In this document: piece after piece, positions 11,267 to 22,530 of the stretch
Layout of the letters: every line of letters begins with the position of its first letter
Position numbering within the stretch: the stretch's first letter is position 1
Assembly (NCBI GenBank): GCA_016271365.2
Contig: CM028129.1
Span: forward strand, 842,784,001-842,848,000
Direction of reading: 5' to 3'
DNA length: 64,000 bases
Source: Neoceratodus forsteri
Lineage: Eukaryota > Chordata > Ceratodontiformes > Ceratodontidae
Made by a program: the position numbers and the translations under genes
The notes under the pieces: model-generated
Seen by the model: only the letters and a program-made list of their open reading frames with translations
What the model was told of the DNA's origin: nothing
Databases searched by the model: none

Positions 11267-12521
11267 TTGGACACTGAACTCAAAGAGGTGTTCAGATTCC
11301 TGGACAAGGGTACTGAAGAAAGACTCCCTACACATAACCCATATCGCAGGCATGAAGGTAAGTTACACTTATCCCCTGATGATAAACTCATTTGGTTTCA
11401 ACCAGAGGATACTACCACCAAATTGTGGGTAGTCCCCAGACATTTGAGATCTGAATTTTTGCACCAGGTACATGACACTCCTACTGGTGGACACCAGGGG
11501 GCAGAAAATACCCTCCAACATCTTAAGACCACCGCCTGGTGGCCTGGTATTATGAAAGATGTTAAACAATACATTGATAATTGCCTTGTCTGTGCACAAA
11601 ACAACCCCATACCTACAAAACAAAATGCCAAACTTTTACCACAAAGACACACTGGTCCTTGGCATGCCATTCAAATTGATTTCATTGGTCCTTTGACCAA
11701 TACCAGCAGAAACAACAAGTATGCCCTTGTGGTAACCGATTTATTCTCTAAGTGGGTTGAGGCTTTCCCCACTAAGACATGCACCGCAAAAAACAACTGC
11801 TAAAATCCTGGTAGAACAGATTTTCTCCAGGTGGGGTCTGCCTCTCAAGGTAGACTCCGACAAAGGAACCAGTTTTACAGGTGAGGTGATGAAAGAGTCC
11901 CTTGAACTCCTTGGGGTTCAGCAAAAGTTCCACATACCTTATCACCCTCAATCCTCAGGTCAAGTAGAAAGAGCCAACAGACAGATTAAGCAAATGCTTT
12001 CCAAGTTCATTGAGGACAATCCCAAGACCTGGGATTCCCTATTGCCTTTACTCCTTATGGCGATTAGGGGTACACCCTCAGCCACCACCCAGCTTACACC
12101 TTTCGATGTAATGACTGGAAGACAAATGAGATTGCCTGAACACTTGCTCTTTGACCTACACACCCCCACTGCAGACCGTGTGTCTGTGGATCAGTATGTG
12201 GAAAAGCTCAGAAAAGACCTCATACACACACACTTGTATGCTGCAAACTGCATGGGCAAAGCCCAGCAACAGTCCAAAATACAATTTGACAAACATGCAC
12301 AAGAAGTGGATTGGCAGGTTGGAGATCAGGTAATGGTACTTCGATTTGCACATCCCACCCACTCCTTCTCCAATAAGTGGGAAGGCCCTTACCCTATTGT
12401 CAACAAGCTCAGTCCGGCAGTCTATCAAGTTAGACTCCTCCACAACAATAAATTGACTGACAAATGGTTACATGCAAACCAGTTGAAACTGTACAAAGGA
12501 ACTCAAACTTACTTTTCCTAA
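11267..12521 (+). pseudogene. pol: ERV integrase
   Basis: An HHCC zinc domain is visible (GGHQGAENTLQHL ... CLVCAQNN, about 11490-11600). The core follows with QIDFIGPL (first D), then VDSDKGTSF (second D) and HPQSSGQVERANR (catalytic E). The C-terminal part reads GDQVMV..KWEGPYPI, the usual SH3-like domain. A frame change near 11785 separates the first D from the rest; apart from that the D,D,E residues are all present. The frame ends at 12521, shortly before env, with no overlap. Confidence 0.85.
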
Positions 12522-12555
12522 CCCCACTGGGCGGAATTGTACTAATGTACTAATC

Positions 12556-12573
12556 TTTGATCTTCCTTTTCAG
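12556..12573 (+). promoter_or_regulatory. Putative env splice acceptor
   Basis: A pyrimidine-rich tract (TCTTCCTTTTCAG) ends with AG at 12572-12573. It lies 13 bases before ATG 12587, which is in a good initiation context (AAGATGG). This is where a spliced env mRNA would be expected to start. Confidence 0.55.
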
Positions 12574-12586
12574 ATACCTTGACAAG

Positions 12587-15057
12587 ATGGCTATCTTGTT
12601 CCTATCTCTCCTCCTTGCAGGAGTGATCCCTTGCACCCAAGGCACGGTACCGGACCTCCTTCAACACCTGGATCCTCCAGCACCTCCTACAGAGGGAGTT
12701 TCCATCAAAATACCAGATACTATGATTACTGTCCAGGAAGATTCCGATGCAAACCTCACTGCCTCGGTCATTGCTCCTGACAAATCTACCCTTCAAATTG
12801 AGTGGCAAACCACATCACAAGGACAAATTCTCCCTGTGGCCAAACTCTCCAAGGGAACTTTTCAGGGTTGGCCCAACGCTAAATTATCCCGAAATGGTTC
12901 ATTGTCCTTGTTACAAACTGCATTAAGACACTCTGGTTTGTACAACATTATGGCTTTGATTGATCCTTCTTATTGTAACTCTCTCTCCCAGGATTCTGCC
13001 CGCAGATTCTGTGCTGTACACCACATGGCCTCTGCAGCCATGTATCTTTCCGTGTTGCCTCCTACCGAAAAACAGCTTTTGGAATGTCCAAAACATAACC
13101 CTGGTCCCCGTAGTGGTCTCACAGCCACTACCCTCCCAGGTTCTTTGATTAATAATTTACAGTTTATGCTTATACCTGTTTTGTTTAACCTTACTTACTG
13201 GAATATGAAAGAATTTGGTATGTGTCACAATACCAATACATCTGCATTCTATAGTACATTATTGCTTGACAGTTTAGCTGCATTTCAGATTTGTACTAAG
13301 GATCCCTTTACTGGAGTTTATTCTACTGAACATAGAGGTAATTTTAGGAGGAAAACCCCTCCTGCTACTGTTAATCATAAACATAGTAAACGTGAAGTTG
13401 ACAGTTCTGATGTTACAGGTGCTACAGGTACTGTCACAGGTCTTTTTGGTACTGCTATGTCCATTTGGAACAAAGCAGACATTGCTGCTATTAAGAGTCA
13501 TTCTGCCAAGTTCTCCACTGGTTTGGTTAATAATGTTTTACCCCCATTATTGCATGGTGTGGATGGCCTTAGTCAGGAAGAAAGATGCACTGTATACAAC
13601 ATGCACGACATTGCAAAAGCCTTCACTGATTCGAAAGATAAGATTAACCCACTCATACAACAGAACAATAGAGAAGCTGAAAAACAATACATTGGTAGAG
13701 AAATACTTTGTTCTGCATATGGTTCATACATCCTCACTACCATCAACAACCTCTTCCATGACTTAGAAACTGGAAGAATCCCAGACGTAATACATGACAG
13801 ACGCATCTCTAAATGGTATTGTCCTAAATGTAAACTTTCAAGTTGTGTTTCCTTATGTATGCAAAAGATTTTGTCTATTCCTCTCTCCACAGCGAGAAAT
13901 TTGGGGTTTGTGACAAGACACCCAAATACTGGTCCTTGTTTTTCTACCAAGAAATGTTCCATAACAGATACCATGTTTGTCCCCTTTCTGTCTCCTTACC
14001 CTGTTTTGATCCCATTACAGCTTTATTCGACAAACTTGCACTGGCACATTCGATTGGGCATTTGGATGACGACATCTACAGAGAACGCCTGGATCTCCCA
14101 CCTCTACTGGTCTACCACTCCTTCCTGGATGCCTGGGTGGCACCACACACAGACTGCTGTGCGAAAAAGCAATATATCTACTTGTGCTGATGTGATGTGT
14201 TTGATGTTATACGCCCTGTTTGTGGCTACTCTCCAGACAGTATTGATTGGACTTTCACCATGGATGATGACATCACTGAGAATGGCACCAACTGTTTTGA
14301 ATCAACGCTGTTACCAGATTAGCTCTACCAGTTCTATCATGAGGAAGCTCATCGCCTGTCAACACGGATCTCGAAGATGACCTACACATGCCCTGTTCAG
14401 TTGCAAAAATGGAGACTACCTACTGTACGTTCACAGTATAACTCTGATGGAGAGTATTGCATAGTAACTAACGTTAAATCTTATACATATGGTTCTGTTA
14501 CTTGCTCAATTGATTACCCCAACTCTTGTTTTGTTCCCCATCAGAAAACTGTTATTGGACATACCGTCATAACCCCCATTCCCCTTATGGATGCAGATAT
14601 TATTGATGGTAACCCAGATTATTTACTCACACTCTCAGAATACCTACCATACTTTAATGTACACATAGATCCACTTACACTTACACTGAAATCCCTTTTA
14701 GATAGAAAGGACACACACCTCATCCACATCAGCAATAATATAACCAAAGCCAACAAAGCTGTTCTTGACCTGATCAATGATGGAGATATGAATAACGCAT
14801 TGACTAACACCTGGTTAGAAATCACTTTTAAAGGTTTTGTTATAATACAAGCATTTTTAATATTTACTTTGATTATTATGCTTTGCTGCCTACGACGTAC
14901 TCTGCGCCAACACCGTGAGCAGCTTGAGTTCCTTACAAGGCTCACGCGTCGGGCTTGTAAACGCTCCACTGCTCCTGTCCATTCCTTGATTTGCCTGTGT
15001 TGCCCTGGAGGCAACAAGGGGGGGAATTGTTACACGAGGTCCCTGCACCCCAATTGA
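12587..15057 (+). pseudogene. env: ERV envelope glycoprotein gene, frameshifted
   Basis: Starting at ATG 12587, the first residues form a hydrophobic signal peptide (AILFLSLLLAGVIPC). The surface part has N-glycosylation sites. A basic KHSKR motif (about 13378-13392) is followed by a glycine-rich hydrophobic stretch (GATGTVTGLFG), consistent with a cleavage site and fusion peptide. The frame changes near 13850-13900; TGA 14188-14190 and TAG 14320-14322 are further breaks. The last part (14377-15057) holds a membrane anchor at about 14831-14895 and a basic cytoplasmic tail. The end overlaps the 3' LTR by 30 bases. I started at 12587 rather than 12557 because of the signal peptide and splice site. 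Confidence 0.8.
15013..15027 (+). promoter_or_regulatory. ERV polypurine tract
   Basis: A purine-rich run (CAACAAGGGGGGGAAT) directly precedes the 3' LTR start at 15028, the expected site of plus-strand priming. Confidence 0.8.
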
Positions 15058-15837
15058 TACCCTCAGGGGTACACCGTAGACAGCTAATGGTTAGGCATAG
15101 GCTATACTAATACATAGGGCTAAGGGCATCTACCGTATAACAGTAGATGTCAGGACATGAATGCATATTATTGTAACCCACTTTGCTTGCTAATGCACAC
15201 ACATTATACCATGTATTTTCTGTCTATTTCTTACTTGTCAGATGCCAGGACACCTGTCCTTGAAGTAATTGTAATATGTAAGGCAACATTGCCATCCTTT
15301 GGTGATGTGCACCACTTCACCCTGTTATGTAAGACTCTGTATAAGAACACCTGTCCTTGAAGTAATTGTAATATGTAAGGCAACATTGCCATCCTTTGGT
15401 GATGTGCACCACTTCACCCTGTTATGTAAGACTCTGTATAAGAACATTTTTGTTCTAAAACTGATAACTTTACAGAATTATATAATGTTATCTTGGACCG
15501 TGGAGCCACCTCTAATTTAGCCAATGGGGCTCATCTCTGTAACTAGAAATGTTTCTCTCTTTTAGTAACCATAGTAATTATCATAGGTATATAATGTTAT
15601 GCACATGCTTTACACCTCGGAGTCCCGAGAGATCCAAAGAGACTACAGAGAAACCTTGAGGTGTAGGGAACGCTTAGCACTGGCTCCCGGTTCGTATTGG
15701 TAAGAACTGCTTAGGGCAACTGTGATTTATCCCTTTTGTAGTAATAAACTTGTTTATTACTTGAATGCAACTTGTTTGTGATTATTTGCATTCCCAATAT
15801 TGCCAAGAACCTGAAGGTGAGGTTCAGACCTCTTACA
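15028..15837 (+). repeat. ERV 3' LTR with internal tandem duplication
   Basis: The same termini as the 5' LTR are present, and AATAAA lies at 15743-15748. It is 99 bp longer than the 5' LTR, almost entirely because a 97-bp segment occurs twice in direct tandem at about 15250-15346 and 15347-15443. Apart from this the two LTRs differ by scattered substitutions and a very short indel. Confidence 0.9.
15250..15443 (+). repeat. 97-bp tandem duplication in the 3' LTR
   Basis: Two copies of the ACACCTGTCC..ATAAGAAC segment lie head to tail. The 5' LTR has one. The segment lies upstream of the TATATAA motif, so it falls in the U3 region. Confidence 0.85.
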
Positions 15838-16455
15838 CCAATGAACTTGTAAATGATCTATGAACCTATGAACATCTTTCAAGATAGGAGAAATCATTGA
15901 CAAAAAGAAGAAACCATTTGAAGATGGTGAACTAGTGAAAGAGTATTTACTTGCAGCTGCAGACTCGTTATTTGATGATTTTAAAAATAAACTGGAAATT
16001 TTGATTATGTAAGGCGTCCAATTTTCTGTGAACATGATAGCAAAGAAGGACTGAAGCCATGTCTGAAGATGTTGAAGAAAAATTGAAAAAAGATCTGGAA
16101 GCATGTAAGTGCATCTGTTTCCGTCTGGATAAGTCTACAGATGTTGTTGACACTGCCCAGTTAATTGAATTTATTCAAATGATGTTCAAGGATGGTACCT
16201 TCAAATAAAATGTTAATTCCACTGAAAGGGAAGACTCATGAAGACGACATTTTTCAACAGTTCAAGAGATGTGTAGAAGAAGTGGAGGTGCCACTCCAAA
16301 AACATGTTTCAATAACAAAAGATGGTGACCCTGCCCTAGTTGATGTGTCGCTGTGCAGGAAAGATCCTAGCTTCCCAGAGTTCCTGAGTTACCACTGCAT
16401 AATCCACCAGCATTTTTAGTGCACCAAGGTACTGTAATAGATTGTCAGCATTATC
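15838..16455 (+). pseudogene. hAT-Charlie-type transposase relic, left part
   Basis: Translated fragments in all three plus frames read PFEDGELVKEYLLAAADSLFDDF, then a degenerate SVNMIAKKD block, CICFRLDKSTDVVDTAQLIEF and HCIIHQ. These match the transposase family that also gave rise to vertebrate GTF2IRD2 and ZBED/FAM200-type genes. Many stops and frame changes are present. The part resumes at 23696 after the Gmr1 insertion. The 5' end, including any BED zinc finger and 5' terminal repeat, is missing next to the ERV LTR. Dead DNA-transposon relic. Confidence 0.7.
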
Positions 16456-17588
16456 TCAAACCCACTCAGCAGGTCAGCCCTCTACTCCAAAAGTGCCAAC
16501 CTTTGAGCGCAGTCTTGTGAACAGTTTAACAGAACAAGGTAACCCTCTTGTCTGTTTTGTGAGTTCGGATCAACCTTTGGTCTCCAGTCTTGGAGGGATT
16601 CAAACTGTGAACCTATTGCTAGTGTACCCAATGCACAGGCTCAGATATTTCTGTCTTTGGGGGGGGCAGATATCTTTGCCTATAGGCACCTAACCAGGTG
16701 TACAGAAATGAACCCTTAAAAACTTTAATAAAGACCTCAGATTTAAAACACTTCTCTTTCCAGTTTGGTATCACCATTCATGCTTATGCCTAGTGTCTTA
16801 TACTCTTCTTGCAAGTGAAGAAAAATCAAAGACAGACCAAGTAAGCTCTAAAAAGAGTTTTTACTAAAACAGATAATAATATGTAACACATACAATACAG
16901 AACTATTATATCACAAGACATACAAATCTATTAAAAGAACAAGGTTTTAAACAGTGCAAATTCTTACTACAGTACTTAGTCTTTAAATACCCACTTAAAA
17001 GTGCTCACAGATGTTTCTTTGTCAGAGTCTAGATAGATGTGCCTCTGAAAGAAAACAGAATAATAATTAAAAAGCTGGTTTTCCCCACCTATTTGCATGA
17101 GGTCACCTAGCTCCTCCATGTCAGAATATATAAAAAACATATCTATAAAAACAGTATGTCTTTTCCAAGTATTAAATTCTGCAACCTCAGCCTACTCATG
17201 TTCTTCAAATGACAGTTCTTTTACCTTAATCAGTATTCTCTCTCACATAGGCATCAGAGGAACATTTGCAACTTCACACCAGTTTGCTAAACCTGGTTTC
17301 CCCCTCTAATGTCATAAATCTTTTTTATGATTTCCCTCTTAACAAAATTAACTTAGAAACATATGTAATTAGTTTCTGGCCTGCCATGTAACACCTGGTA
17401 TCTAAAACCTGTGTGTGTGTGATCTCACATGCTGTTTCAGCATTTTCTCGTGACTTTCATCTTTTCAGTTAAAACCTGGGGGGAGTGAGCGACAGATTTT
17501 CAGCATCTCTCATGACAGACAGTTCATAACCCATTTTGATATTACAAAAAAATGATACTACAGCGCTCAGAACTGGCTGTCCACGTCA
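16456..17588 (-). repeat. Gmr1-type element 3' LTR
   Basis: On the minus strand it starts TGACGTGGACAGCC at 17588 and runs to about 16456. It aligns along its length with 22531-23695, including the AAACCCACTCAGCAGGTC end and the GTGTGTGT tract. A purine-rich stretch (CTAGGTGGGGAGG on the minus strand, about 17595-17607) precedes it and would serve as polypurine tract. Confidence 0.85.
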
Positions 17589-17656
17589 CAATCCTCCCCA
17601 CCTAGACTGAATTTGTGGGGTCTATCCCCTGCATGGGATGAGCTTCCCAAATCAGT

Positions 17657-19041
17657 TCACTCCTCATAGATCCTAGACAGCCCATCTGAGTTCTGGTTTT
17701 TCGCTCCAGCCCTATGTACGATTGTCAGATCATACCCTTGTAAAGCAAAACTCCATCTAAGCAATCTGCCATTGTTTTTCCCCATCTGCATCAGCCAAAC
17801 CACGGGGTTGTCGTCAGTCTGCACCACAAAATACTGCCTATACAAGTATGGCTCTAATTTCTTTAGGGCCCACACTATGGCAAGACACTACTTTTCCACC
17901 ATGGAGTACGCTTGCTCCTTGGGAAGTAACTTCCTACTCAGGTACACTAGTGGGTGATCTGTCCCTTGGCTGGATGTCTGACTAAGTACTGCCCCGATAC
18001 CCATGTCTGAGACGTCAGTCTGAACTATAAAGGTTTTGCTATAGTCAGGACTTGTCAAAACAGGAGCACTGCACAGTGCCTCCTTTAATTTGGAAAAGGG
18101 TTTCTCATTGTCTGGGCCCCAGGTAATTTTCTTTGTCATCCTTTTCTTTGTCAGGTCAGATAGAGGAGCATCCAGGGCACTGTAATTGGGTACAAATTTC
18201 CTGTAGTACCCTGCTGTCCCTAGAAAACTCCTGACCTGCTTCTGTGCTTCTGGTCTGGGCCATGCCTGGATCACCTCTATCTTTATTTGGTTAGGACAGA
18301 GCTGTCCCTGGCCTACTACATGCCTGAGGTATGCCACCTCTCCCATGGCCACCTGGCACTTCTGGGCTTTGACAGTGAGCCCGGCCCTCTGTATCCTGCC
18401 CAGCACTTCCCTAAGGTGGGATAGGTGTTCCTCCCAGCTGGTACTAAAGATGACAATGTCATCCAGGTAAACCACGGCGTACTCCTCAGCACCATTTAAC
18501 GCCTGGTTCACCAACCTTTGGAAAGTGGCCAGGGCATTCTTCATTCCAAAAGGCATTACTTTAAACTCAAATAAGCCTATCGGAGTGATGAAGGCTGACC
18601 TCTCCCTAGCTCTGTCCATCAACTCTACCTGCCAATACCCCTTTTTCAGGTCAATGGTCGTAAGGTAGGTCGCCCCTCCCAAATTGTCCAGGAGTTTGTC
18701 CATCTGGGGCACCGGGTGGGTGTCTAACTTCATAACTGCATTCAGTCCACAATAGTCCACACAGAAATGAGTAGAGCCATCTGGCTTAGGCACAAGAACT
18801 ATGGGTGAGGCTCAGGGGCTGTGGGATCTCTGAATTACCCCTAAATCCAGCATCTCCTCCACTTCCCTCCTAATGTCCTTTTGGACAGCCTCTGACACCC
18901 AATATGCTGTCCGCCGTATGGGTGTCTGTGTCCCTATCTCCACATTGTGTGTCGCTAAGGGGGTTAGTCCAGGCTTGGCGCTAAACAAGGGGGAAAAGTC
19001 TGCTAAAACCTCCCTTACTTCTGGATCTGGTCTGGGGCCAG
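17657..19041 (-). pseudogene. pol: Gmr1-type reverse transcriptase and RNase H
   Basis: The frame picks up after integrase with a linker and the RT N-terminus (EEMLDLGVIQ), passes a stop near 18810, and continues from 18793 as MPKPDGSTHFCVDYCGLN, TTIDLKKGYWQVEL, FGMKNALATFQRL and the catalytic YLDD (18458-18469). The connection region (FLGTAGYYRKFVPNYS) and RNase H (FIVQTDVSDMGIGAVLSQ) follow. A single TAG near 17888 interrupts RNase H just before CLAIVWALKKLEPYLY; the domain then ends near 17657 (NSDGLSRIYEE). Only two in-frame stops are visible. No integrase follows, since it lies upstream. Confidence 0.85.
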
Positions 19042-20262
19042 CTAGGGAAACAGTTCTACTGCCTCCACAGAGGACTCCTGCTTACTCTCTTTCAGCAAGT
19101 CCAGAAGGGGGTCTCCTTCATCCATCCCCTCTCCATGACTACACACTACAAACACCATGTCAGCCCTATTTGCATATGGCTTCATCATGTTGACATGGTG
19201 CATCCTTTCTGACTGTCTTCGGTCAGGTAACTCCACAATGTATTTCATGTCATTTACCTTCCTAATCACTTTGTATGGTCCTGCCCACTCACCCTGCAGC
19301 TTGTCTTTCCAGACCAGAATAAGGACCATGACTTCCTGACCCACCATGTACGAGTGAGCTCTGGCTCTGTGGTCGTACCACACTTTTTGTTTCTGTTGGG
19401 CAGCTGCCAGGTTGCTCTGGGCTGTCCCCATAAGTTGCTTCAGCCTTTCCCTAAACCTAAGGACATAATCCACAATGGGAGTTCCCTGGGTGGCGTGCTT
19501 GCCTTCCCAGTCTTCCCATTTCAAGTCTAGGGGCCCATGTACCTGGCGTCCATATAGTAGTTCGAAGGGGGAAAATCCTGTCAACTCTTGGGGCACATCC
19601 CTGTATGCAAACAACAGGTGGGGAAGGTATTTCTCCAAGTCCCTCCCATGCTGTTCGGCAAATGCCTGGAGCATTGACTTTAGGATATCATTGAATTGTT
19701 CCACAAGTCCATTGGCTTGTGGGTGATACATTGTTGTGCATCTCTGCATCACCACACACTTCTCCTATAAACATTTTATCAGGTCTGCCATGAAGGAACC
19801 CCCTCGATCAGTGACTACCTCTTGTGGAAACCCAACATGGGAGAAAATACCAAGTGAGGATAGGGCAACTGCTCTGGGTACCGGGTGGCATAATCCACCA
19901 CAGTTAGCATGACTCTCTTCCCTGAGGAGCTGGGGGTATTTAAAGGCCCCACAATATCCATTCCCACCCTCTGGACTGGCTCCTCCACTATGGGCAATGG
20001 AATCAGGGTGGCTTGGGTTTTCTTGCCCGCCTTCCCTATTTCCTGGCACGGGTGTCAAGACCTGCAATACTCCTTCACCTGCTGGGTGAAATTAGGCCAG
20101 TAGAAATTCTGGGCCAACTGCTGCATAGTGTGTGTGATTCCCAGATGACCAGACAAGAGAATATCATGTGCAATTTGAGCAACTGCTCAGGATACCCCTG
20201 GGGAATGATAAGCTGCCTGCCTAGCATCCCTCCCTCTGTCTGTATTGCCTGAGTATACATAA
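19042..20262 (-). pseudogene. pol: Gmr1-type integrase, located upstream of RT
   Basis: On the minus strand after gag-pro come the HHCC zinc domain (LIIPQGYPEQLLKL..LSGHLG.. and C..CQE) and the core with GMDIVGPL (first D, about 19960), VTDRGGSF (second D, about 19815) and YHPQANGLVEQFN (catalytic E, about 19710). The C-terminus has VWYDHRARAHSYMVGQEVMVL and WAGPYKVIRKV. The first half is scattered over several frames (20260-19765); the second half is one open frame, 19755-19042. In ordinary gypsy elements this domain follows RNase H, so its place here is diagnostic. Confidence 0.85.
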
Positions 20263-20263
20263 G

Positions 20264-21664
20264 TCAATTTTCCCAATAAACCTTATGTCTGCCATCACCT
20301 CCCTGTACACTGTCCAAGTCTGGCCAAGCCCTCAGCTTCTCTAAACTAGGGTCACTTCTCTGAGCAGCTGTAAACCCCTCACGCAGTCCCAAGGCATGGG
20401 ACAGGTCCCCGCCAGTCACTAAACTAGGGTCCCTAGCACTAGCATCTAGGTCCTCAGGATCACTGTTAATCCCAACCCTCTGAAAAGGGGTCACTCCTCC
20501 CACTTCAGGGTAGCCCACTGTAGCTGTGTGGTTGCTGGCTACTGGGGAAATTTCTACCCCATTTTTATCAGTCTCCCCATCTGGAGACACAGACTGGAGA
20601 ACCAGCATCTCAGTGGTTTTCACACTGGTTTCTGTGGGGTTCAGGGAACTACAATCTTCCCTTGCCGCTTGATTATGGGTAACTGCACATACCATCCTCT
20701 GCTGGAGATTGTTACCCAGGATCACATCCACTGTTAATGTTTTGGCTACAGCCACTTGTTGCACAGTTCCTCCTGTTTCACCCCAGTCTAGAAGAACACT
20801 AGCGAGGGGAAATGTTTTCTCCCCACCTGCTAAGTCCTGTACAGTGATGTATTTATTGGGTATAAGAAGACCAGGCTGTACCAATCCCCTTTTGCCAATG
20901 TCAGGGATGCCCCTGTGTCCCTTAACCCTTGCATCTATACACCATTCACCATGACTGGGTGCATGTGTTCCCTCATGTTCACTGGCATTGTACCAGGGAC
21001 ACAAACAACCCACTTCTTTTCTAGTACCCGGTTGTGTGTTATGGCTCACCTTTTTGGGACACTGTCTGGCAATATGCCCAGTTTCCTTACACAACCAACA
21101 TTCAGTTCTTCTCTCAGAGAAATATTTTCTCTGAAACCTGTGACTAACTGGTTTCGGTGGAGGCAGTGAGGGTTTTAGCTGCCCTGAAGGTGCACTTTTC
21201 CTTTTCAGCACTGCCACTCCTGCCCCATTCGCTCTCAGAGCAGGTCTGCTCTTGGCATAGAGATCCGAGGTTTCAGCAGCCTCTTGCACTGTTTTGGGAT
21301 CTCGGTCCTTTAGCCAGGTTTTTAGCTCTGCTGGGCGTGCCCCATAAAACTGTTCTAATAAAATCACATTTTCAATGTTATCAACAGAGTTTGTCTCAAT
21401 TCCTTCCCACCAATGTTTTAAAAACTGACGTTGTTTCTTGACTAGCTCCTCGTAGCTCATATCAGGGCTTCTCCTGAGTTTATGGAATTTAGCTCTGTAT
21501 GATTCAGCTGTTAAGTCAAACTTTTTTAACAGTGCAGCTTTTAGTCTGCTGTAATTATTACTGCCCTCATTGTCCATTTGACCCACTGCATCCAGAGCTT
21601 TCCCGGTAAGTAGTGGGGATAGCTGTAAGCTCCAGGACTCTAGCCTGAATACAAACTTTTTCAA
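20264..21664 (-). pseudogene. gag: Gmr1-type Gag with SCAN-like domain, zinc knuckle and protease region
   Basis: The open frame of 466 codons has a SCAN-like segment at residues ~57-140 (nt 21245-21496) with ENVILLEQFYGARPAELKTW, close to the LLVLEQFL..LP.ELQ.WV pattern of vertebrate SCAN domains. A CCHC knuckle CWLCKETGHIARQC follows at ~21063-21108. Beyond it come a protease flank (LIPNKYITVQDLAGGEKTF) and a variable tail. In this frame the protease catalytic motif is absent; it appears in another frame at 20905-20919. SCAN domains of zinc-finger genes are thought to descend from Gmr1-like Gag capsids. Gag would form the particle and bind RNA. Confidence 0.8.
20905..20919 (-). other. Protease active-site motif DTGAS out of frame
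   Basis: The minus strand encodes DTGAS here, in a frame different from the surrounding gag-pro frame. The flanking protease sequence on both sides is in the gag frame, so two compensating indels probably bracket the site. Confidence 0.6.
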
Positions 21665-21699
21665 AAGAATTTAAAAAGGTATCCATATCCTCCACCTCT

Positions 21700-22277
21700 T
21701 TAAACTCTGCTATTAATTTGGAGTTCAATTTGTAACCCAGTACTGCAGTCCCAGTTAAACCCAAGCCACTTACCTGCTCTGGTGCCGCTGGTCGGAGTCA
21801 TATCTTCTCCAATTCGTGTTGCCTCTGGTGCTCCTGCTTCTCATGGTCTGCATCTCAGCATTCTCATTCTCTCTTCTCCTCTGCAACTCACTGGCACTCA
21901 TGCTTCTCATGGTCTGCGTCTTGGTATTCTTGCTCTGCTTCATGGTCCGCCTCTTGCTTCTCTCACTCTCTCTTCTCCTGGAACTCCAGCTCCATCCTAC
22001 GCAACTCAGTCTGCAGCCTGAGTACCTCTGGGTTCAGGATACTGGTGACCTTCCCCTGCTGCTGTGGCCATTCACTGACAGTGGCCCTGTTGCCCTCCTT
22101 ATTGGATCTGGACACTGCACTGGCAGCTAGCCCTGCCACACTCGAGGTTTGGTCCTTTCCAGTCACGGTCCGTGACTCGCTGCTCTGGGTATCTGCTACC
22201 ATCAGGGCATCTATGAAGCTCTGCATTTTGGCTGTCACCTCGAACAGGACTCCCCTGTCCCTGCACAACTTCTTCAA
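21700..22277 (-). pseudogene. Gmr1-type Gag N-terminal coiled-coil region
   Basis: The minus frame 22277-21963 reads MKKLCRDRGVLFEVTAKMQSF and ends in LQTELRRMELEFQEKRE, a heptad-like E/R/L-rich stretch. In shifted frames it continues with repeated EADHE and DADHEKHE-like units to about 21800, before the SCAN-like part at 21496. This fits a Gag N-terminal coiled coil interrupted by frameshifts. It has no motif of its own; the assignment is by position and composition. Confidence 0.55.
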
Positions 22278-22507
22278 GTAATTTACAGTGTGCCAGCTGT
22301 AGTCAGAAGTCAGCTTCTTCTTCCCTCACTACTGCTACTCTGACTTGAACTTTGGAAAAAAAATAAAATGGGTAGGAACTGGACTGTACACCAAGAGATA
22401 TAGTTCTGTTTCCTTTTTAAAATAAAACTTTTCCTTTTTCTTTCTTTGCAAGAGAGCTTATGGTCTCAAGCTGACATAGAACAATACAAGCTTGAGATAT
22501 CAAAATT

Positions 22508-22526
22508 ATGCCACCGCTGTCAACCA
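22508..22526 (-). promoter_or_regulatory. Putative Gmr1-type primer-binding site, tRNA-Leu-like
   Basis: On the minus strand just inside the 5' LTR is TGGTTGACAGCGGTGGCAT. It differs from TGGTGGCAGCGGTGGGAT, the complement of a vertebrate tRNA-Leu 3' end, by one inserted base and two substitutions. Confidence 0.6.
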
Positions 22527-22530
22527 ATTG

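Larger units (their letters stand above)
5497..15837 (+). mobile_element. Endogenous retrovirus, complete proviral layout, coding-defective
   Basis: Two near-identical LTRs (711 and 810 bp) bracket a primer-binding site, gag, pro, pol with RT, RNase H and integrase, env, and a polypurine tract, all on the plus strand. Gag and pro share one frame; env has its own splice acceptor. The high similarity of the LTRs apart from one duplication suggests a fairly recent insertion, yet gag has four in-frame stops and pol and env have several breaks, so this copy cannot make intact proteins. Flanks are CCAT on the left and CCAA on the right: at best a decayed 4-bp target duplication. The overall type is class I/epsilon-like in my reading. 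Confidence 0.9.

Noticed and set aside
16442..16693. 83-codon frame near the Gmr1-type element
   Set aside because: It is in the LTR and has a matching non-coding copy at 22540-22790.
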